DNA from: Fermentimonas sp.
GTDB lineage: Bacteria; Bacteroidota; Bacteroidia; Bacteroidales; Dysgonomonadaceae
NCBI GenBank assembly: GCA_028709385.1
Contig: JAQVXD010000005.1
Span: forward strand, 1 to 64,000
Reading direction: 5' to 3'
DNA: 64,000 nucleotides
The notes beneath the pieces were generated by a model, which made no database searches, had not been told where the DNA came from, and saw only the letters and a list, made by a program, of their open reading frames with translations. Made by a program: the position numbers and the translations under genes. Shown here in pieces: positions 36,967 through 47,158 of the stretch (position 1 is the first letter of the stretch; the number at the start of each line of letters is the position of its first letter).

Positions 36967-39768
36967 ATGAAGATATATATTAAACTATTGTGTGTTATGT
37001 TACTTTCAAATCTGGTAAGTAATACTTTCTCACAACAAGACTTAAAGTACGCTATTAATACTATATATAACACCAAAGATTGGGTTATCGCCGACTATAT
37101 TGTTACAAATCCTGAATTTGGAGCTAAGGCAGCTCCAGGATACGACAACAGGGAGGCATTTCAGTCTGCTATAGACACGGCTCATAAAAATGGTGGTGGT
37201 GTAGTATATATCCCGGCTGGAAATTATGAATTTCACAGCTCAAAAACCGGTACAATAAATGTAAGAGTACGTGAGGGAAACGAAGAGGTTTTTAAAGATT
37301 TCAAATATGAATATGTGCTTCAAATTCCACAGAGTGTTCAACTTAGAGGTGATTGGGCAAACCCTGAATTACATAACGGGAAAGTTCTGGGAACAATTCT
37401 GGAAGTTCATGTAGGGGAAAATTCTTTTAATCACAACGGTACGGTGGAAAGCTGGTGGAATGACCCTCAGGCAAATAATGTGTTACGTACAACTTATACC
37501 AGTATTGCAGACAGGTTTATCGAGATGCAGGAAGGTACAGGGGTAACAAATCTTTCAATATGGTATCCCGAACAAGATATTAATAATGTGAAGCCTTATC
37601 CCTGGACTCTTTATCAGACCCGAGGGAATAGCGCAACAGTAGAAAACGTAACTCTTGTAAATTCATACAATGGTTTTTATTCTGCTCCCAGTGAACTTCA
37701 CTATGTTTTAAATAGTTATATAACAGCTCTAAATACAGGTTTGGAAATTCACGTATGTACTGACATCGGGCGAATTGAGAACGTTAAAATTAAACCTGAT
37801 TATTGGGCAGAATCTGGACTTCCGGGTTCTCCTTCCTTGGAAAAGATTACAGATTATACCAGTGAAAATGGAACAGGATTTAATATGCATCGTTCTGACT
37901 GGGAGTACGTATCTTACTTGGAAATATCAGGTTATAAAACAGGAATGTGGATTGGCAGAGAGCCTGGTTTTACTGATGCGCCTAACGCTCAGTTTTATGG
38001 AATAAATATTGAGGACTGTGGAGTTGGGCTTTATATTGAAGATGTTAACCCATATGGGTTACTATTTTCTAATTCTGCATTTGGTGCTGATGAGGATGGA
38101 CTCGCAGTATATTTTCAAGATTATTTTAATACTTCAGTGCAGTTCAACGGAGTAGACTTTCACGGATCTATTGAAAGCGATGGCAGTGGTGGCGTTATTT
38201 CTTTTGAAAGCTGTGTTTTTAATCAATATGATGAATATGCCCTAAAAATAAACAGTGGCAATTTGTTGCTTTCACAGTGTGAATTCATGCAGGAAGACGA
38301 TCACATTATTTTGAACGAAAACGTTAATAGTCTTAAATCAATAAATTCAGGATTTAATTCTAATTTAGAAATTGAAAACAAAAGTAGTAATGCTATAATT
38401 GAAGTATTAGTTGATGATAAATATCAATTTACACCAATACCTAAAGATATAATCACAAACATTGCTACTCACCCCAAGCCTGAGTCAAATAAGATTTTAA
38501 GATTGGATGTTTCAAAAGAGACCGGCTTCAATAGTTTGGAACCTAAAACAGACATTTCTGGCGAATTACAGAAAGCACTTGACAGATTGGCTGCTGTTGG
38601 TGGAGGAACATTGTTTATGCCAGCCGGAAGATATTTGGTTAACAATCCAATTGTAATTCCTTCGGGTGTTGAACTCAGAGGCAGCTGGGATGTTCAGCAC
38701 CATACACAAAGTGGCGGCACTGCCCTTTTCACTAATTACACAGGCGGAGATAAAGGTGAAGATGGATCCTCTCTAATTCAAATGCAGTCAAATTCAGGAA
38801 TTAGTGGTTTTAAAATTGTTCAACTTAACATTATTTCGGAAGGTTATAGTGTAAGTAATCCCAGAAAGACTCCATTCCTGATTCAGGGTCAGGGTGAAAA
38901 TGTTTATGTAATTAATATAACTGTACCTGCAGGAGATAAAGGTATAGATCTTGCAACCTTCAATACAAGTGGACATTATGTGAATTATTTTGCAGGTGTA
39001 CTTGCCAGAGCAGGAATTTGGGTTGGCGGAGGTGCTGAAGGTGGATTTATTAGAAACATGCAGTTCAATCCACATTATGGAACCAGACATCCAAAGGGTG
39101 GACAGGGATATCCGAATGTAGCTTTAGGCAGATTTGTACAAGCAAATTGCAGTGCATTAAAATTTGCTGATGTTAAGAATCAGACAATTTTCAACAACTT
39201 TGTGTATGGGTCAGTTTATGGGATACATTTCTTAAAAGATGAAATTACAGGTAATTATCCGGGAGAAATAACCGTCGTAGGCCATGGATCGGACGGTTGC
39301 ACTTATGCGTTATTCGTTGAGGATGCAGATATGAAAACAAAAATAGTTGCTATCAACTCTGAATTAGTAAATACCAGAATACTGAGTCAAGAAGTAAGGG
39401 CATACGTTTTAATGGGAAACGAGGTTAACACAAGTAAGGTTCATCCTGAAGCACAATTAATACTGTATAACAGTGCATTCTGGGGAAGTCCTACTGTAGG
39501 TGCAATTATTAATAACGGCTCAGTTCGGTTTCAACAAGCAAACTTCCAGCGAACAGGCACACCATGTATTGATGTGAGAGGGGGTAAAGCACTCGTATAC
39601 TCATCATATTTTGCTCAAAAAATGACTGGCCCAATCACAGGTGATAATGTATATGGGAAACTACACAAAACAGGTACTTCAATTGAGCTGACAAACAACT
39701 TTTATGAATCGGGAATTAGAAATAACAGTTCAAATTCAAATAGAATATTTGGTAGTGATTTAAAATAA
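36967..39768 (+). CDS. Exported protein with two tandem pectate-lyase-type beta-helix domains
   Basis: This 933-residue protein has a signal peptide to about residue 22. It consists of two related halves. Each opens with the pectate-lyase-3 style entry (first half: AFQSAIDTAHKNGGGVVYIPAGNY; second half: LQKALDRLAAVGGGTLFMPAGRY) followed by VQLRGDW or VELRGSWD. Right-handed beta-helix coils follow in each (to about 480 and 920). Two joined beta-helices are known from GH55 beta-1,3-glucanases, but other polysaccharide lyases and hydrolases share the fold. It begins 11 bases after the GH43 stop. The activity is not assigned. Confidence 0.75.
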   Translation: MKIYIKLLCVMLLSNLVSNTFSQQDLKYAINTIYNTKDWVIADYIVTNPEFGAKAAPGYDNREAFQSAIDTAHKNGGGVVYIPAGNYEFHSSKTGTINVRVREGNEEVFKDFKYEYVLQIPQSVQLRGDWANPELHNGKVLGTILEVHVGENSFNHNGTVESWWNDPQANNVLRTTYTSIADRFIEMQEGTGVTNLSIWYPEQDINNVKPYPWTLYQTRGNSATVENVTLVNSYNGFYSAPSELHYVLNSYITALNTGLEIHVCTDIGRIENVKIKPDYWAESGLPGSPSLEKITDYTSENGTGFNMHRSDWEYVSYLEISGYKTGMWIGREPGFTDAPNAQFYGINIEDCGVGLYIEDVNPYGLLFSNSAFGADEDGLAVYFQDYFNTSVQFNGVDFHGSIESDGSGGVISFESCVFNQYDEYALKINSGNLLLSQCEFMQEDDHIILNENVNSLKSINSGFNSNLEIENKSSNAIIEVLVDDKYQFTPIPKDIITNIATHPKPESNKILRLDVSKETGFNSLEPKTDISGELQKALDRLAAVGGGTLFMPAGRYLVNNPIVIPSGVELRGSWDVQHHTQSGGTALFTNYTGGDKGEDGSSLIQMQSNSGISGFKIVQLNIISEGYSVSNPRKTPFLIQGQGENVYVINITVPAGDKGIDLATFNTSGHYVNYFAGVLARAGIWVGGGAEGGFIRNMQFNPHYGTRHPKGGQGYPNVALGRFVQANCSALKFADVKNQTIFNNFVYGSVYGIHFLKDEITGNYPGEITVVGHGSDGCTYALFVEDADMKTKIVAINSELVNTRILSQEVRAYVLMGNEVNTSKVHPEAQLILYNSAFWGSPTVGAIINNGSVRFQQANFQRTGTPCIDVRGGKALVYSSYFAQKMTGPITGDNVYGKLHKTGTSIELTNNFYESGIRNNSSNSNRIFGSDLK

Positions 39769-39837
39769 TAAAACTATTTAAGATTATATAATGAAATTCT
39801 TGTCTATAATAAACCAGCGTTGAATAAGTAAATTATT

Positions 39838-42408
39838 ATGACAAAAAACAGTATAAAGTATATATTAATACTTACCGGTTTGACACTTTTATTCATTTGT
39901 CATATATTCAAGATATATGCTATTGATTATTCGAATTTTTCAGAGTATAAATATTTGACTTCAAATAATACTACTGAAAAGATTAGGGTGGATAAAGCAA
40001 GTGAGCGTAATACACCTTTTGATAATAAATGGTTTGATAGAGCAGAATTTCACTTTAATCATAAAGTTTTCACTATTAATAAAAACTTGTTATGGTACAA
40101 GGAGTCTGCTAATGTTTGGGAAGAAGCGATACCATTAGGTAACGGACGCTTAGGTGCTATGGTATTCGGCGGAGTAGCCGATGAAAGAATACAGTTAAAC
40201 GAAAATACATTGTGGGATGGTTATCCATTAGACCCAAATAATCCAGAAGGAAGTAAAGCACTCCCGGAGATTCAACGAATGCTGTTTGAAAATAAAAATA
40301 ATGAAGCAGTTTCATTGGCAGAAAAGACAATGATGGGCATTCCAAAAGGCATTCGTCCTTACCAATCTCTAGGAGAATTATGGTTTGACACTCCTGAACT
40401 TTATGCTGAGAATTACACAAGATGTCTCGATCTTTCAACTGCTATCTCTAAAGTTACATACAGCTCAAACGGAGTAAATTATACACGTGAATATTTCGCC
40501 TCAGCACCTGATAATGTTGTTGTTATTAGAATTACATCTGACCAGAATAATAAAGTTAATCTTTCATTAACTTTAAAGAGGGAGCAAGACGCAATAGTTG
40601 AAAAGCTAGGTGAAGACGGACTTATCTTAAAAGGCAGAATTTCAACTAAAGATAATGAAGGAAATTCCAGAGGATTGAGCTTTGCTGCTCAGGTAAAAGC
40701 TACAGTTAGTTCTGGAAGTATACGTTTTAAAGAGTTAATAGATAATAAACCTGTTCTTGTTATTGAAAATTCAGATACAGTAACACTTTATATCACTGGC
40801 GCAACAAATTACCCGGGTATGGAAAATTTAGCAAAAGGTATAATAGAATTTTCAGAAGATCCGGTAAAAAAATGTTCTAAAACAATTTCCGGCTTACAAA
40901 ATAAATCCTATGAACAAATACGGACAGATCATATTGTCGATTACAAACAGTATTTCGAAAGAGTGGATCTGGATTTAGGTGAAGTTGGCAAAGAAATAGA
41001 AATACTCCCTACGGATGAGCGATTATTATTGGCACGAGAAACTGGAACACCTGATGCCGGTTTAATTGCAACTTATTTCCAATTCGGAAGATATCTGTTA
41101 ATCAGCTCTTCAAGACCAGGAGGAATGCCAGCTAATCTGCAGGGATTATGGGCATGGCAGATGAATCCACCTTGGAATTCTGATTTTCATACAAATATAA
41201 ATTTCCAAATGAATTACTGGCCTGCAGAAGTAACAAATATTCCAGAGATGCATCTGCCACTTTTCGATTTGATGGACATGTTGATAAAACCGGGAGAAAG
41301 AAGTGCGAAAATAATTTACGGTGCAGAAGGATGGGTGGTTCATCATTTAACAGATGCTTGGGGCTTTACAGCACCTGCAGATGGTCCACAAGGAATATGG
41401 CCAATGGGTGCTGCATGGCTTACACGGCATCTTTGGGAACATTACTGCTTCACAGGAGATAAAGAATTTCTGGCCAATCGAGCCTGGCCGGTCATGAAAG
41501 GAGCTGCACGTTTTATTATCGACTTCTTGGTTGAAGCACCTCTGGGAACTGCTTATGAGGGCAAACTAGTTACTAACCCTTCTTATTCACCAGAAAATGC
41601 ATTTATTCTGCCAAATGGTGAACATTCCGTTTTCACTTATGGTTCAACCATGGATATTCAAATCATAAATGATTTATTAACCAATTGCATCAAGACAAGT
41701 TTAATTCTCGACAGAGACAAAGATTTCAGAAAGGTATGCGAGGAAACACTTTCTAGAATTCCTAAAACAAGGATAAGTAAAAAGACAGGCAGGATAATGG
41801 AATGGGCAGAAGATTATGAAGAAGTAGAACCACTACACCGCCATACATCTCATCTCTTTGGTCTACATCCTGGAAATCAAATTACAATAAACACTCCTGA
41901 ATATGCTGATGCGGCACGTAAAACACTAGTTGCACGCGGGGATGACGGGACTGGATGGGGACTTGCATGGAAAATTAATATGTGGACAAGGCTTCATGAT
42001 GGTGATCATGCTTTTAAGCTATTATCAGTTTTATTACGAGATAAAACTTTACCCAACTTATTTGATGATCATCCTCCTTTTCAGATAGATGGAAATTTCG
42101 GTGCAACTGCAGCAATTGCAGAAATGTTACTTCAAAGTCATTTTGAAAATGAAAATGGAGAGTTTGAAATACACCTGTTACCTGCTCTTCCAGCAGCTTT
42201 ATCAAAAAGTGGATATATCAAAGGTTTGCGTGCAAGAGGAGGTTTTGAAGTGGATATTGAATGGAAAAATGGAAGTTTAACAAAAGCTACTGTACACTCA
42301 ATCTACGGAGGTAATTTACACTTAAAGAATTCTGATCTAATGATTACTCGCAAAATGTGTAAAAATGAAATTATCACTTTTAATAGCGAATTGCAACAAA
42401 TATATTAA
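39838..42408 (+). CDS. Glycoside hydrolase family 95 (alpha-L-fucosidase / alpha-L-galactosidase type)
   Basis: This 856-residue enzyme has an N-terminal hydrophobic signal (LLFICHIFKIYA) and an unusual extra segment of about 60 residues before the GH95 body, which starts at WEEAIPLGNGRLGAMVFGG. Catalytic features match the family: NINFQMNYWPAE (Asn 453 and Asn 455) and QIDGNFGATAAIAEM (Asp 751), plus HRHTSHLFGLHPG. GH95 enzymes remove terminal alpha-1,2-fucose or alpha-L-galactose by inversion. It suggests that the PUL2 target glycan carries such end caps. Confidence 0.92.
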   Translation: MTKNSIKYILILTGLTLLFICHIFKIYAIDYSNFSEYKYLTSNNTTEKIRVDKASERNTPFDNKWFDRAEFHFNHKVFTINKNLLWYKESANVWEEAIPLGNGRLGAMVFGGVADERIQLNENTLWDGYPLDPNNPEGSKALPEIQRMLFENKNNEAVSLAEKTMMGIPKGIRPYQSLGELWFDTPELYAENYTRCLDLSTAISKVTYSSNGVNYTREYFASAPDNVVVIRITSDQNNKVNLSLTLKREQDAIVEKLGEDGLILKGRISTKDNEGNSRGLSFAAQVKATVSSGSIRFKELIDNKPVLVIENSDTVTLYITGATNYPGMENLAKGIIEFSEDPVKKCSKTISGLQNKSYEQIRTDHIVDYKQYFERVDLDLGEVGKEIEILPTDERLLLARETGTPDAGLIATYFQFGRYLLISSSRPGGMPANLQGLWAWQMNPPWNSDFHTNINFQMNYWPAEVTNIPEMHLPLFDLMDMLIKPGERSAKIIYGAEGWVVHHLTDAWGFTAPADGPQGIWPMGAAWLTRHLWEHYCFTGDKEFLANRAWPVMKGAARFIIDFLVEAPLGTAYEGKLVTNPSYSPENAFILPNGEHSVFTYGSTMDIQIINDLLTNCIKTSLILDRDKDFRKVCEETLSRIPKTRISKKTGRIMEWAEDYEEVEPLHRHTSHLFGLHPGNQITINTPEYADAARKTLVARGDDGTGWGLAWKINMWTRLHDGDHAFKLLSVLLRDKTLPNLFDDHPPFQIDGNFGATAAIAEMLLQSHFENENGEFEIHLLPALPAALSKSGYIKGLRARGGFEVDIEWKNGSLTKATVHSIYGGNLHLKNSDLMITRKMCKNEIITFNSELQQIY

Positions 42409-42426
42409 TGTAATAATAAATCTTTT

Positions 42427-43707
42427 ATGAAACATTCTAAAGCATGGTTCTTATTTTTGGGAATCATTTTATTTGCAAACTATACATTTTCTGTCAGCGC
42501 ACAAAACAAACATGCAGACAGAACAAATTATCCAACCTACAAAGGATTGGTAATGGCTGGTTACCAAGGCTGGTTTCGCTTACCGGAAAATGGTATCTTC
42601 TATCCGGATGAAAAGAATATCCGCTTAGATATGTGGCCTGACGTTACAGAATACGAAAAAACATATCCTACAGGTTTAAAGCTAGCCAACGGATCAACTG
42701 CAAGATTTTTTAATTCTGCAGATAAAAGTACAGTTGACCTTCATTTTAAATGGATGTATGATTATGGTTTGGATGGTGTATTTATGCAACGTTTCTTTGG
42801 AGCAGCCAAACCGGGTTCTCGCAAAAGCAGCTCTACAGATGTACTGCGTCATGCTTTTAATGCTGCTTCAGAATACAACAGAGCCATTGCTGTTATGTAC
42901 GATTTATCTGGTTTAAAAGGTTCGGGAGAAGATTGTTCGGTACTGATTGAAGACTGGAAGTTTCTTGTCGATTCGTTAAAAGTGACCAATCAAAATGGCA
43001 ACAATACCTATCTTCATCATAATGGGAAGCCACTAGTGGCAATTTGGGGAATAGGTTTCCCTGATCGTCCCTACAATATTCGCAACATAGGAATTGAGAG
43101 ATTTATAGACTTTCTTAAAAATGATCCTGTATATGGTGGCTGTAGTGTGATGTTAGGAGTTCCAACATTCTGGAGAGATTTAAATGCAGATTGTATACAC
43201 GACCCATATCTTCATGAAATAATAAGAAGTGCCGATATTTTACTTCCATGGATGGTTCAACGATTTACACCTTTACTGCATAATGATATGGACCGTTACC
43301 GTGATCTCATATTAGATGATATTAAATGGTGCAATGAAAACGGACTTGATTATGTGCCATGTGTTTATCCGGGTTTTAGCTGGCATAACCTAAGCCACTT
43401 TGAATTCCCTGATGATATTAAACCTTCCGGTTCTATACCCAGACAGGGAGGACGATTCTACTGGCAGCAAATAGCTACTGCTTTAAGATCAGGAGCACAA
43501 ATGCTTTATGTGGCAATGTTCGACGAAGTAAACGAGGGTACTGCAATATTTAAATGTACTGACAATCCGCCAGTAAGTGAGCACGCTGAGTTTATAGGAA
43601 TAGACGGTAAACCTACCGATCATTACCTGTGGTTAACAGGTGAAGCTGCAAAAATGTTACGCAAAGAAAAACCTTTGTCGTTCGTTATGCCAGAAAGGAA
43701 TCAATAA
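42427..43707 (+). CDS. GH71/99-like glycosidase, exported, copy 2
   Basis: This 426-residue paralogue of the protein at 34462 shares YKGLVMAGYQGWF, HFKWMYDYGLDGVFMQRFF, LLPWMVQRF and MLYVAMFDEVNEGTAIFK. It has an ordinary signal peptide (to about 26, VSAQ) instead of a lipoprotein anchor and lacks the Pro-rich linker. The pair may therefore work at different places, surface versus periplasm, on the same linkage. The substrate is unknown. Confidence 0.7.
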   Translation: MKHSKAWFLFLGIILFANYTFSVSAQNKHADRTNYPTYKGLVMAGYQGWFRLPENGIFYPDEKNIRLDMWPDVTEYEKTYPTGLKLANGSTARFFNSADKSTVDLHFKWMYDYGLDGVFMQRFFGAAKPGSRKSSSTDVLRHAFNAASEYNRAIAVMYDLSGLKGSGEDCSVLIEDWKFLVDSLKVTNQNGNNTYLHHNGKPLVAIWGIGFPDRPYNIRNIGIERFIDFLKNDPVYGGCSVMLGVPTFWRDLNADCIHDPYLHEIIRSADILLPWMVQRFTPLLHNDMDRYRDLILDDIKWCNENGLDYVPCVYPGFSWHNLSHFEFPDDIKPSGSIPRQGGRFYWQQIATALRSGAQMLYVAMFDEVNEGTAIFKCTDNPPVSEHAEFIGIDGKPTDHYLWLTGEAAKMLRKEKPLSFVMPERNQ

Positions 43708-43762
43708 ACTGTAAGTATAACAATATATTAGAATATTAAAATCAAATTATAAAAACAAAAGC

Positions 43763-46021
43763 ATGGATTCTTCTTTAAAAAACAATTTGACCAAATTAAA
43801 GGGTACAAATCGAGTAAAACACTACACTTACTCATTTTTATTTTCTATAATTTTTTCTACTGTTTTCTTGTCTTGTACAACAAACAACAAAACAGTGCAC
43901 AAACAACCGGTTGATTACGTAAATCCCTACATGGGAAATATTAGCCATCTGCTTGTACCAACCTTCCCGACAATTCACATGCCTCATAGTATGCTGAGGG
44001 TGTATCCTGAAAGGGAAGACTATACAGGTGATGTACTAAAAGGTCTGCCTATTGTTGTTACAAGCCACAGAGGAAGCTCAGCATTCAATCTGAGTCCTTT
44101 CAGCGGAGAGCTGAATGAGTCATCACCTGTAATACACTACAGTTATGACAATGAAAAAATCACACCTTACAGTTATTATGTATATCTTGATGAAGCAGAA
44201 ATTACAGTTGACTATACTCTTTCACATCAATCAGCAATATATGAGCTAAACTTTGGTAAAGATGAAGATGTTGCGGTTATACTAAACTCAAGAAACGGTG
44301 AACTTAACTGGGATGGTACAGCTCTGTCGGGGTATCAGAATTTAGCGAATAACACTAAGGTTTATCTCTATCTTATTCCTGAGCAGTCACCAGAAAGTGT
44401 GTCTGACACGCATGCTTCAGGACGAAACGCAAACCTGGTATTAAGTTGGCCAAAAGAGATTAAAAAACTGACTCTAAGATATGGTATTTCTTTCATTGAT
44501 GAAAACCAGGCTCGTAAAAACCTTGAGAGAGAAGTTTCAGGCAAAAGTTATAGTGAAATTGCTGATGCCGGTCGTGAATTATGGAATACTGAGCTAAGTA
44601 AAATTGAAGTTTCAGGTGGTAGTGAAGATGATAAAGTTTTGTTCTATACATCGCTTTATCGTAGTTATGAGCGTCCTGTCTCAATATCTGAAGATGGAAG
44701 ATACTTTAGTGCTTTTGATGGTGAAATTCATGAAGATTTTGGAAGGCCATTTTACACTGACGACTGGATCTGGGATTCATACAGGGCACATCATCCTTTG
44801 AGGATTCTTATTGATTCAGAGAGAGAAGAAGATATTCTGAACTCTTTCCTGTTAATGTCGGAGCAGATGGATAATTTCTGGTTGCCTACGTTCCCTGAAA
44901 TTACCGGAGACAGTAGACGAATGAACTCTAATCACGGAGTAATTACACTGCTTGATGCTCATGTAAAAGGACTAACTAACTTCGATTTGGAGAAAGCTTA
45001 TCTTGCAGGCAAAGGTGCAATAATGGAGAAAACACTTGCACCATGGTCAGGAGCTCCTTCTGGTGAACTTGATAAATTTTATCATGAGAAAGGATATATT
45101 CCTGCTTTGCGTGAAGGAGAAGTAGAAACAATTCCTGAAGTACATAGTTTTGAACGAAGACAACCTGTTGCTGTTACATTAGGCACTTCTTATGATCAGT
45201 GGAGCCTTGCACAGCTTGCTAAAAGTTTAGGATTGAATGATGATTATGAATATTTCATGAATGCATCTTTTAACTACAGAAATCTTTTTAACAAGGAGAC
45301 TGGATTTTTCCATCCTAAAGATAAGAATGGCGATTTTATTCAACCTTTCGACTACCGCTATGATGGAGGAATGGGTGCGCGTGGATATTATGGTGAAAAC
45401 AACGGATGGATATACCGTTGGGATGTATCTCATAATATTCCTGATCTTATAAGTTTGATGGGAGGAGAAAAGCAATTCATAAATAATTTGGATGCGATGT
45501 TTGTAGAGCCGCTTGGTAAGAGTAAATATGCTTTTTATAGCGAACTGCCCGACCATACAGGTAATGTAGGACAATTTTCAATGGCAAATGAGCCCTCTCT
45601 GCATATTCCTTATTTATATAATTATGCAGGAGAACCCTGGAAGACACAGAAGAGAATCAGAACACTAATTAATCAATGGTTCAGGAACGATCTGATGGGG
45701 GTACCAGGTGATGAAGATGGAGGTGGTCTTTCTTCTTTCATAGTATTTTCACAAATGGGCTTTTATCCTGTTACTCCGGGCACTACCGAATATGCAATCG
45801 GAAGTCCATTCTTTGACAAAGTGAAAGTTAATTTAGGAAATGGCAAATATTTAGAAATTGAAGCTAAAAATAGTTCTTTTGAAAATAAGTATATACAATC
45901 GGCTTCTTTCAACGGTGAATCTCTAAATAGTGCCTTTATTGATCATTTTGACTTAATGGAAGGCGGGAAATTGGTATTTGAAATGGGCAACAAGGCAAAC
46001 AGAAACTGGGGTATTGAATAG
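43763..46021 (+). CDS. Glycoside hydrolase family 92 (exo-alpha-mannosidase type), lipoprotein
   Basis: This 752-residue protein has a long basic N-terminus before a lipoprotein signal (VFLSC, Cys 38). The GH92 N-terminal beta-sandwich (VDYVNPYMG, GSSAFNLSPFSGEL) and the (alpha/alpha)6 domain are complete: DDWIWDSYRAHHPL, GWIYRWDVSHNIPDL, and the metal/active-site region GDEDGGGLSSFIVFSQMGFYPVTPG. Family members are calcium-dependent inverting alpha-mannosidases. With GH99-like enzymes and phosphoesterases in the same locus, an alpha-mannoside target is suggested. Confidence 0.92.
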   Translation: MDSSLKNNLTKLKGTNRVKHYTYSFLFSIIFSTVFLSCTTNNKTVHKQPVDYVNPYMGNISHLLVPTFPTIHMPHSMLRVYPEREDYTGDVLKGLPIVVTSHRGSSAFNLSPFSGELNESSPVIHYSYDNEKITPYSYYVYLDEAEITVDYTLSHQSAIYELNFGKDEDVAVILNSRNGELNWDGTALSGYQNLANNTKVYLYLIPEQSPESVSDTHASGRNANLVLSWPKEIKKLTLRYGISFIDENQARKNLEREVSGKSYSEIADAGRELWNTELSKIEVSGGSEDDKVLFYTSLYRSYERPVSISEDGRYFSAFDGEIHEDFGRPFYTDDWIWDSYRAHHPLRILIDSEREEDILNSFLLMSEQMDNFWLPTFPEITGDSRRMNSNHGVITLLDAHVKGLTNFDLEKAYLAGKGAIMEKTLAPWSGAPSGELDKFYHEKGYIPALREGEVETIPEVHSFERRQPVAVTLGTSYDQWSLAQLAKSLGLNDDYEYFMNASFNYRNLFNKETGFFHPKDKNGDFIQPFDYRYDGGMGARGYYGENNGWIYRWDVSHNIPDLISLMGGEKQFINNLDAMFVEPLGKSKYAFYSELPDHTGNVGQFSMANEPSLHIPYLYNYAGEPWKTQKRIRTLINQWFRNDLMGVPGDEDGGGLSSFIVFSQMGFYPVTPGTTEYAIGSPFFDKVKVNLGNGKYLEIEAKNSSFENKYIQSASFNGESLNSAFIDHFDLMEGGKLVFEMGNKANRNWGIE

Positions 46022-46038
46022 TTTTTAATATTAAGAAT

Positions 46039-47121
46039 ATGAAAACAAATCAAATATTTATATTAATTTTTTTAGCAACTTTTACTATAACTGTTGCTCA
46101 GGAAAAGAGTTTTATGGTCTTGGGTGATATTCATTACGACCTCATTGAAGATCATGATATGGAGTGGCTGAAGACCAAACCCGATGATGTAAGACAAGTA
46201 AAAGAATATACTCAAATCACTAAAGAGATTTGGCCTGTTTTTAGCAGACATTTAAGAGATGTAGCTATTAATTATAGTCCAAAAGTGGAAGCAGTTGTTC
46301 AGTTAGGTGATCTTTCAGAAGGTCTGGCCGGCACAGAATTCCTTGCCGATAAAATGGCAAGAAGCACTGTAAAAGGCGTTGATGAAGTAAATATGCCGGT
46401 TCCATGGATAATAATAAAAGGTAATCATGACATAACCGGTCCGGGTGCTAAAGAAGCATTTGACAAACATTATGTTCAAATGTTTCAGGATCAGCTTGGC
46501 AGAAAAGATATTACCTCGGCTAACTACGCTCACCAGATAGGAGAAAATCTTTTTGTCGCACTCGATCCATGGGATAATAGAGAGGATCTGTTAGATGAAC
46601 TGGAAAAAAACCTGTCTTCATCTGATGCAAAATTTAAATTCCTTATGGTTCATGAGCCAATTATCCCAATTAATGAGCGCTGCTGGCATCTTTACAGGAA
46701 TGATCCGGAAAAGAGGGAAAGATTGCTTGAAATAGTTGCCAAGAACAAGGCGATTGTTCTGACTGCACATCTACATCTTTACGCTGTTGTTAAAAGAGAA
46801 ACAGAGTTTGGTCCTATTATTCAGCTGTCATTTAATAGTGTTATCAGAGATCTTGACCGTACTACAACTAATAAAGTAAACACTAAATATGGTTGGAATT
46901 TAGCCACCGATCATCCTGAATGGCAGCCTGAAACTCTACCACAAAGGATAAAATGGCTGGATGAAGAGAGCAGATACGTAACCTATTTCAAACAACAGGA
47001 ACTCCCGGGTTATGGACTAATCACCACTAATGAAGAAAATGGTGAAATCTTTATGGAGTATTATTCAGCAATAAATAAAACTCCTTATGAAAGGATTTGT
47101 ATTTCAGATTTATATAAATAA
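46039..47121 (+). CDS. Exported calcineurin-like metallophosphoesterase
   Basis: This 360-residue protein has a signal peptide to about residue 20 (TVAQ). All metal-binding blocks of the superfamily are present: LGDIHYD (Asp 30, His 32), QLGDLSEG, IIKGNHDIT, FLMVHEP and LTAHLHLY. It begins 18 bases after the GH92 stop, so it belongs to the PUL. A phosphomonoesterase or phosphodiesterase that removes phosphate from a glycan is a reasonable inference. Confidence 0.88.
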   Translation: MKTNQIFILIFLATFTITVAQEKSFMVLGDIHYDLIEDHDMEWLKTKPDDVRQVKEYTQITKEIWPVFSRHLRDVAINYSPKVEAVVQLGDLSEGLAGTEFLADKMARSTVKGVDEVNMPVPWIIIKGNHDITGPGAKEAFDKHYVQMFQDQLGRKDITSANYAHQIGENLFVALDPWDNREDLLDELEKNLSSSDAKFKFLMVHEPIIPINERCWHLYRNDPEKRERLLEIVAKNKAIVLTAHLHLYAVVKRETEFGPIIQLSFNSVIRDLDRTTTNKVNTKYGWNLATDHPEWQPETLPQRIKWLDEESRYVTYFKQQELPGYGLITTNEENGEIFMEYYSAINKTPYERICISDLYK

Positions 47122-47158
47122 TTAAAAGCGATTTAAAGGACAGCATTAATATTTTATT

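Noticed and set aside
45227-45574. 115-residue minus-strand reading frame
   Set aside because: It is antisense to the GH92 gene, whose family motifs run through the same bases.
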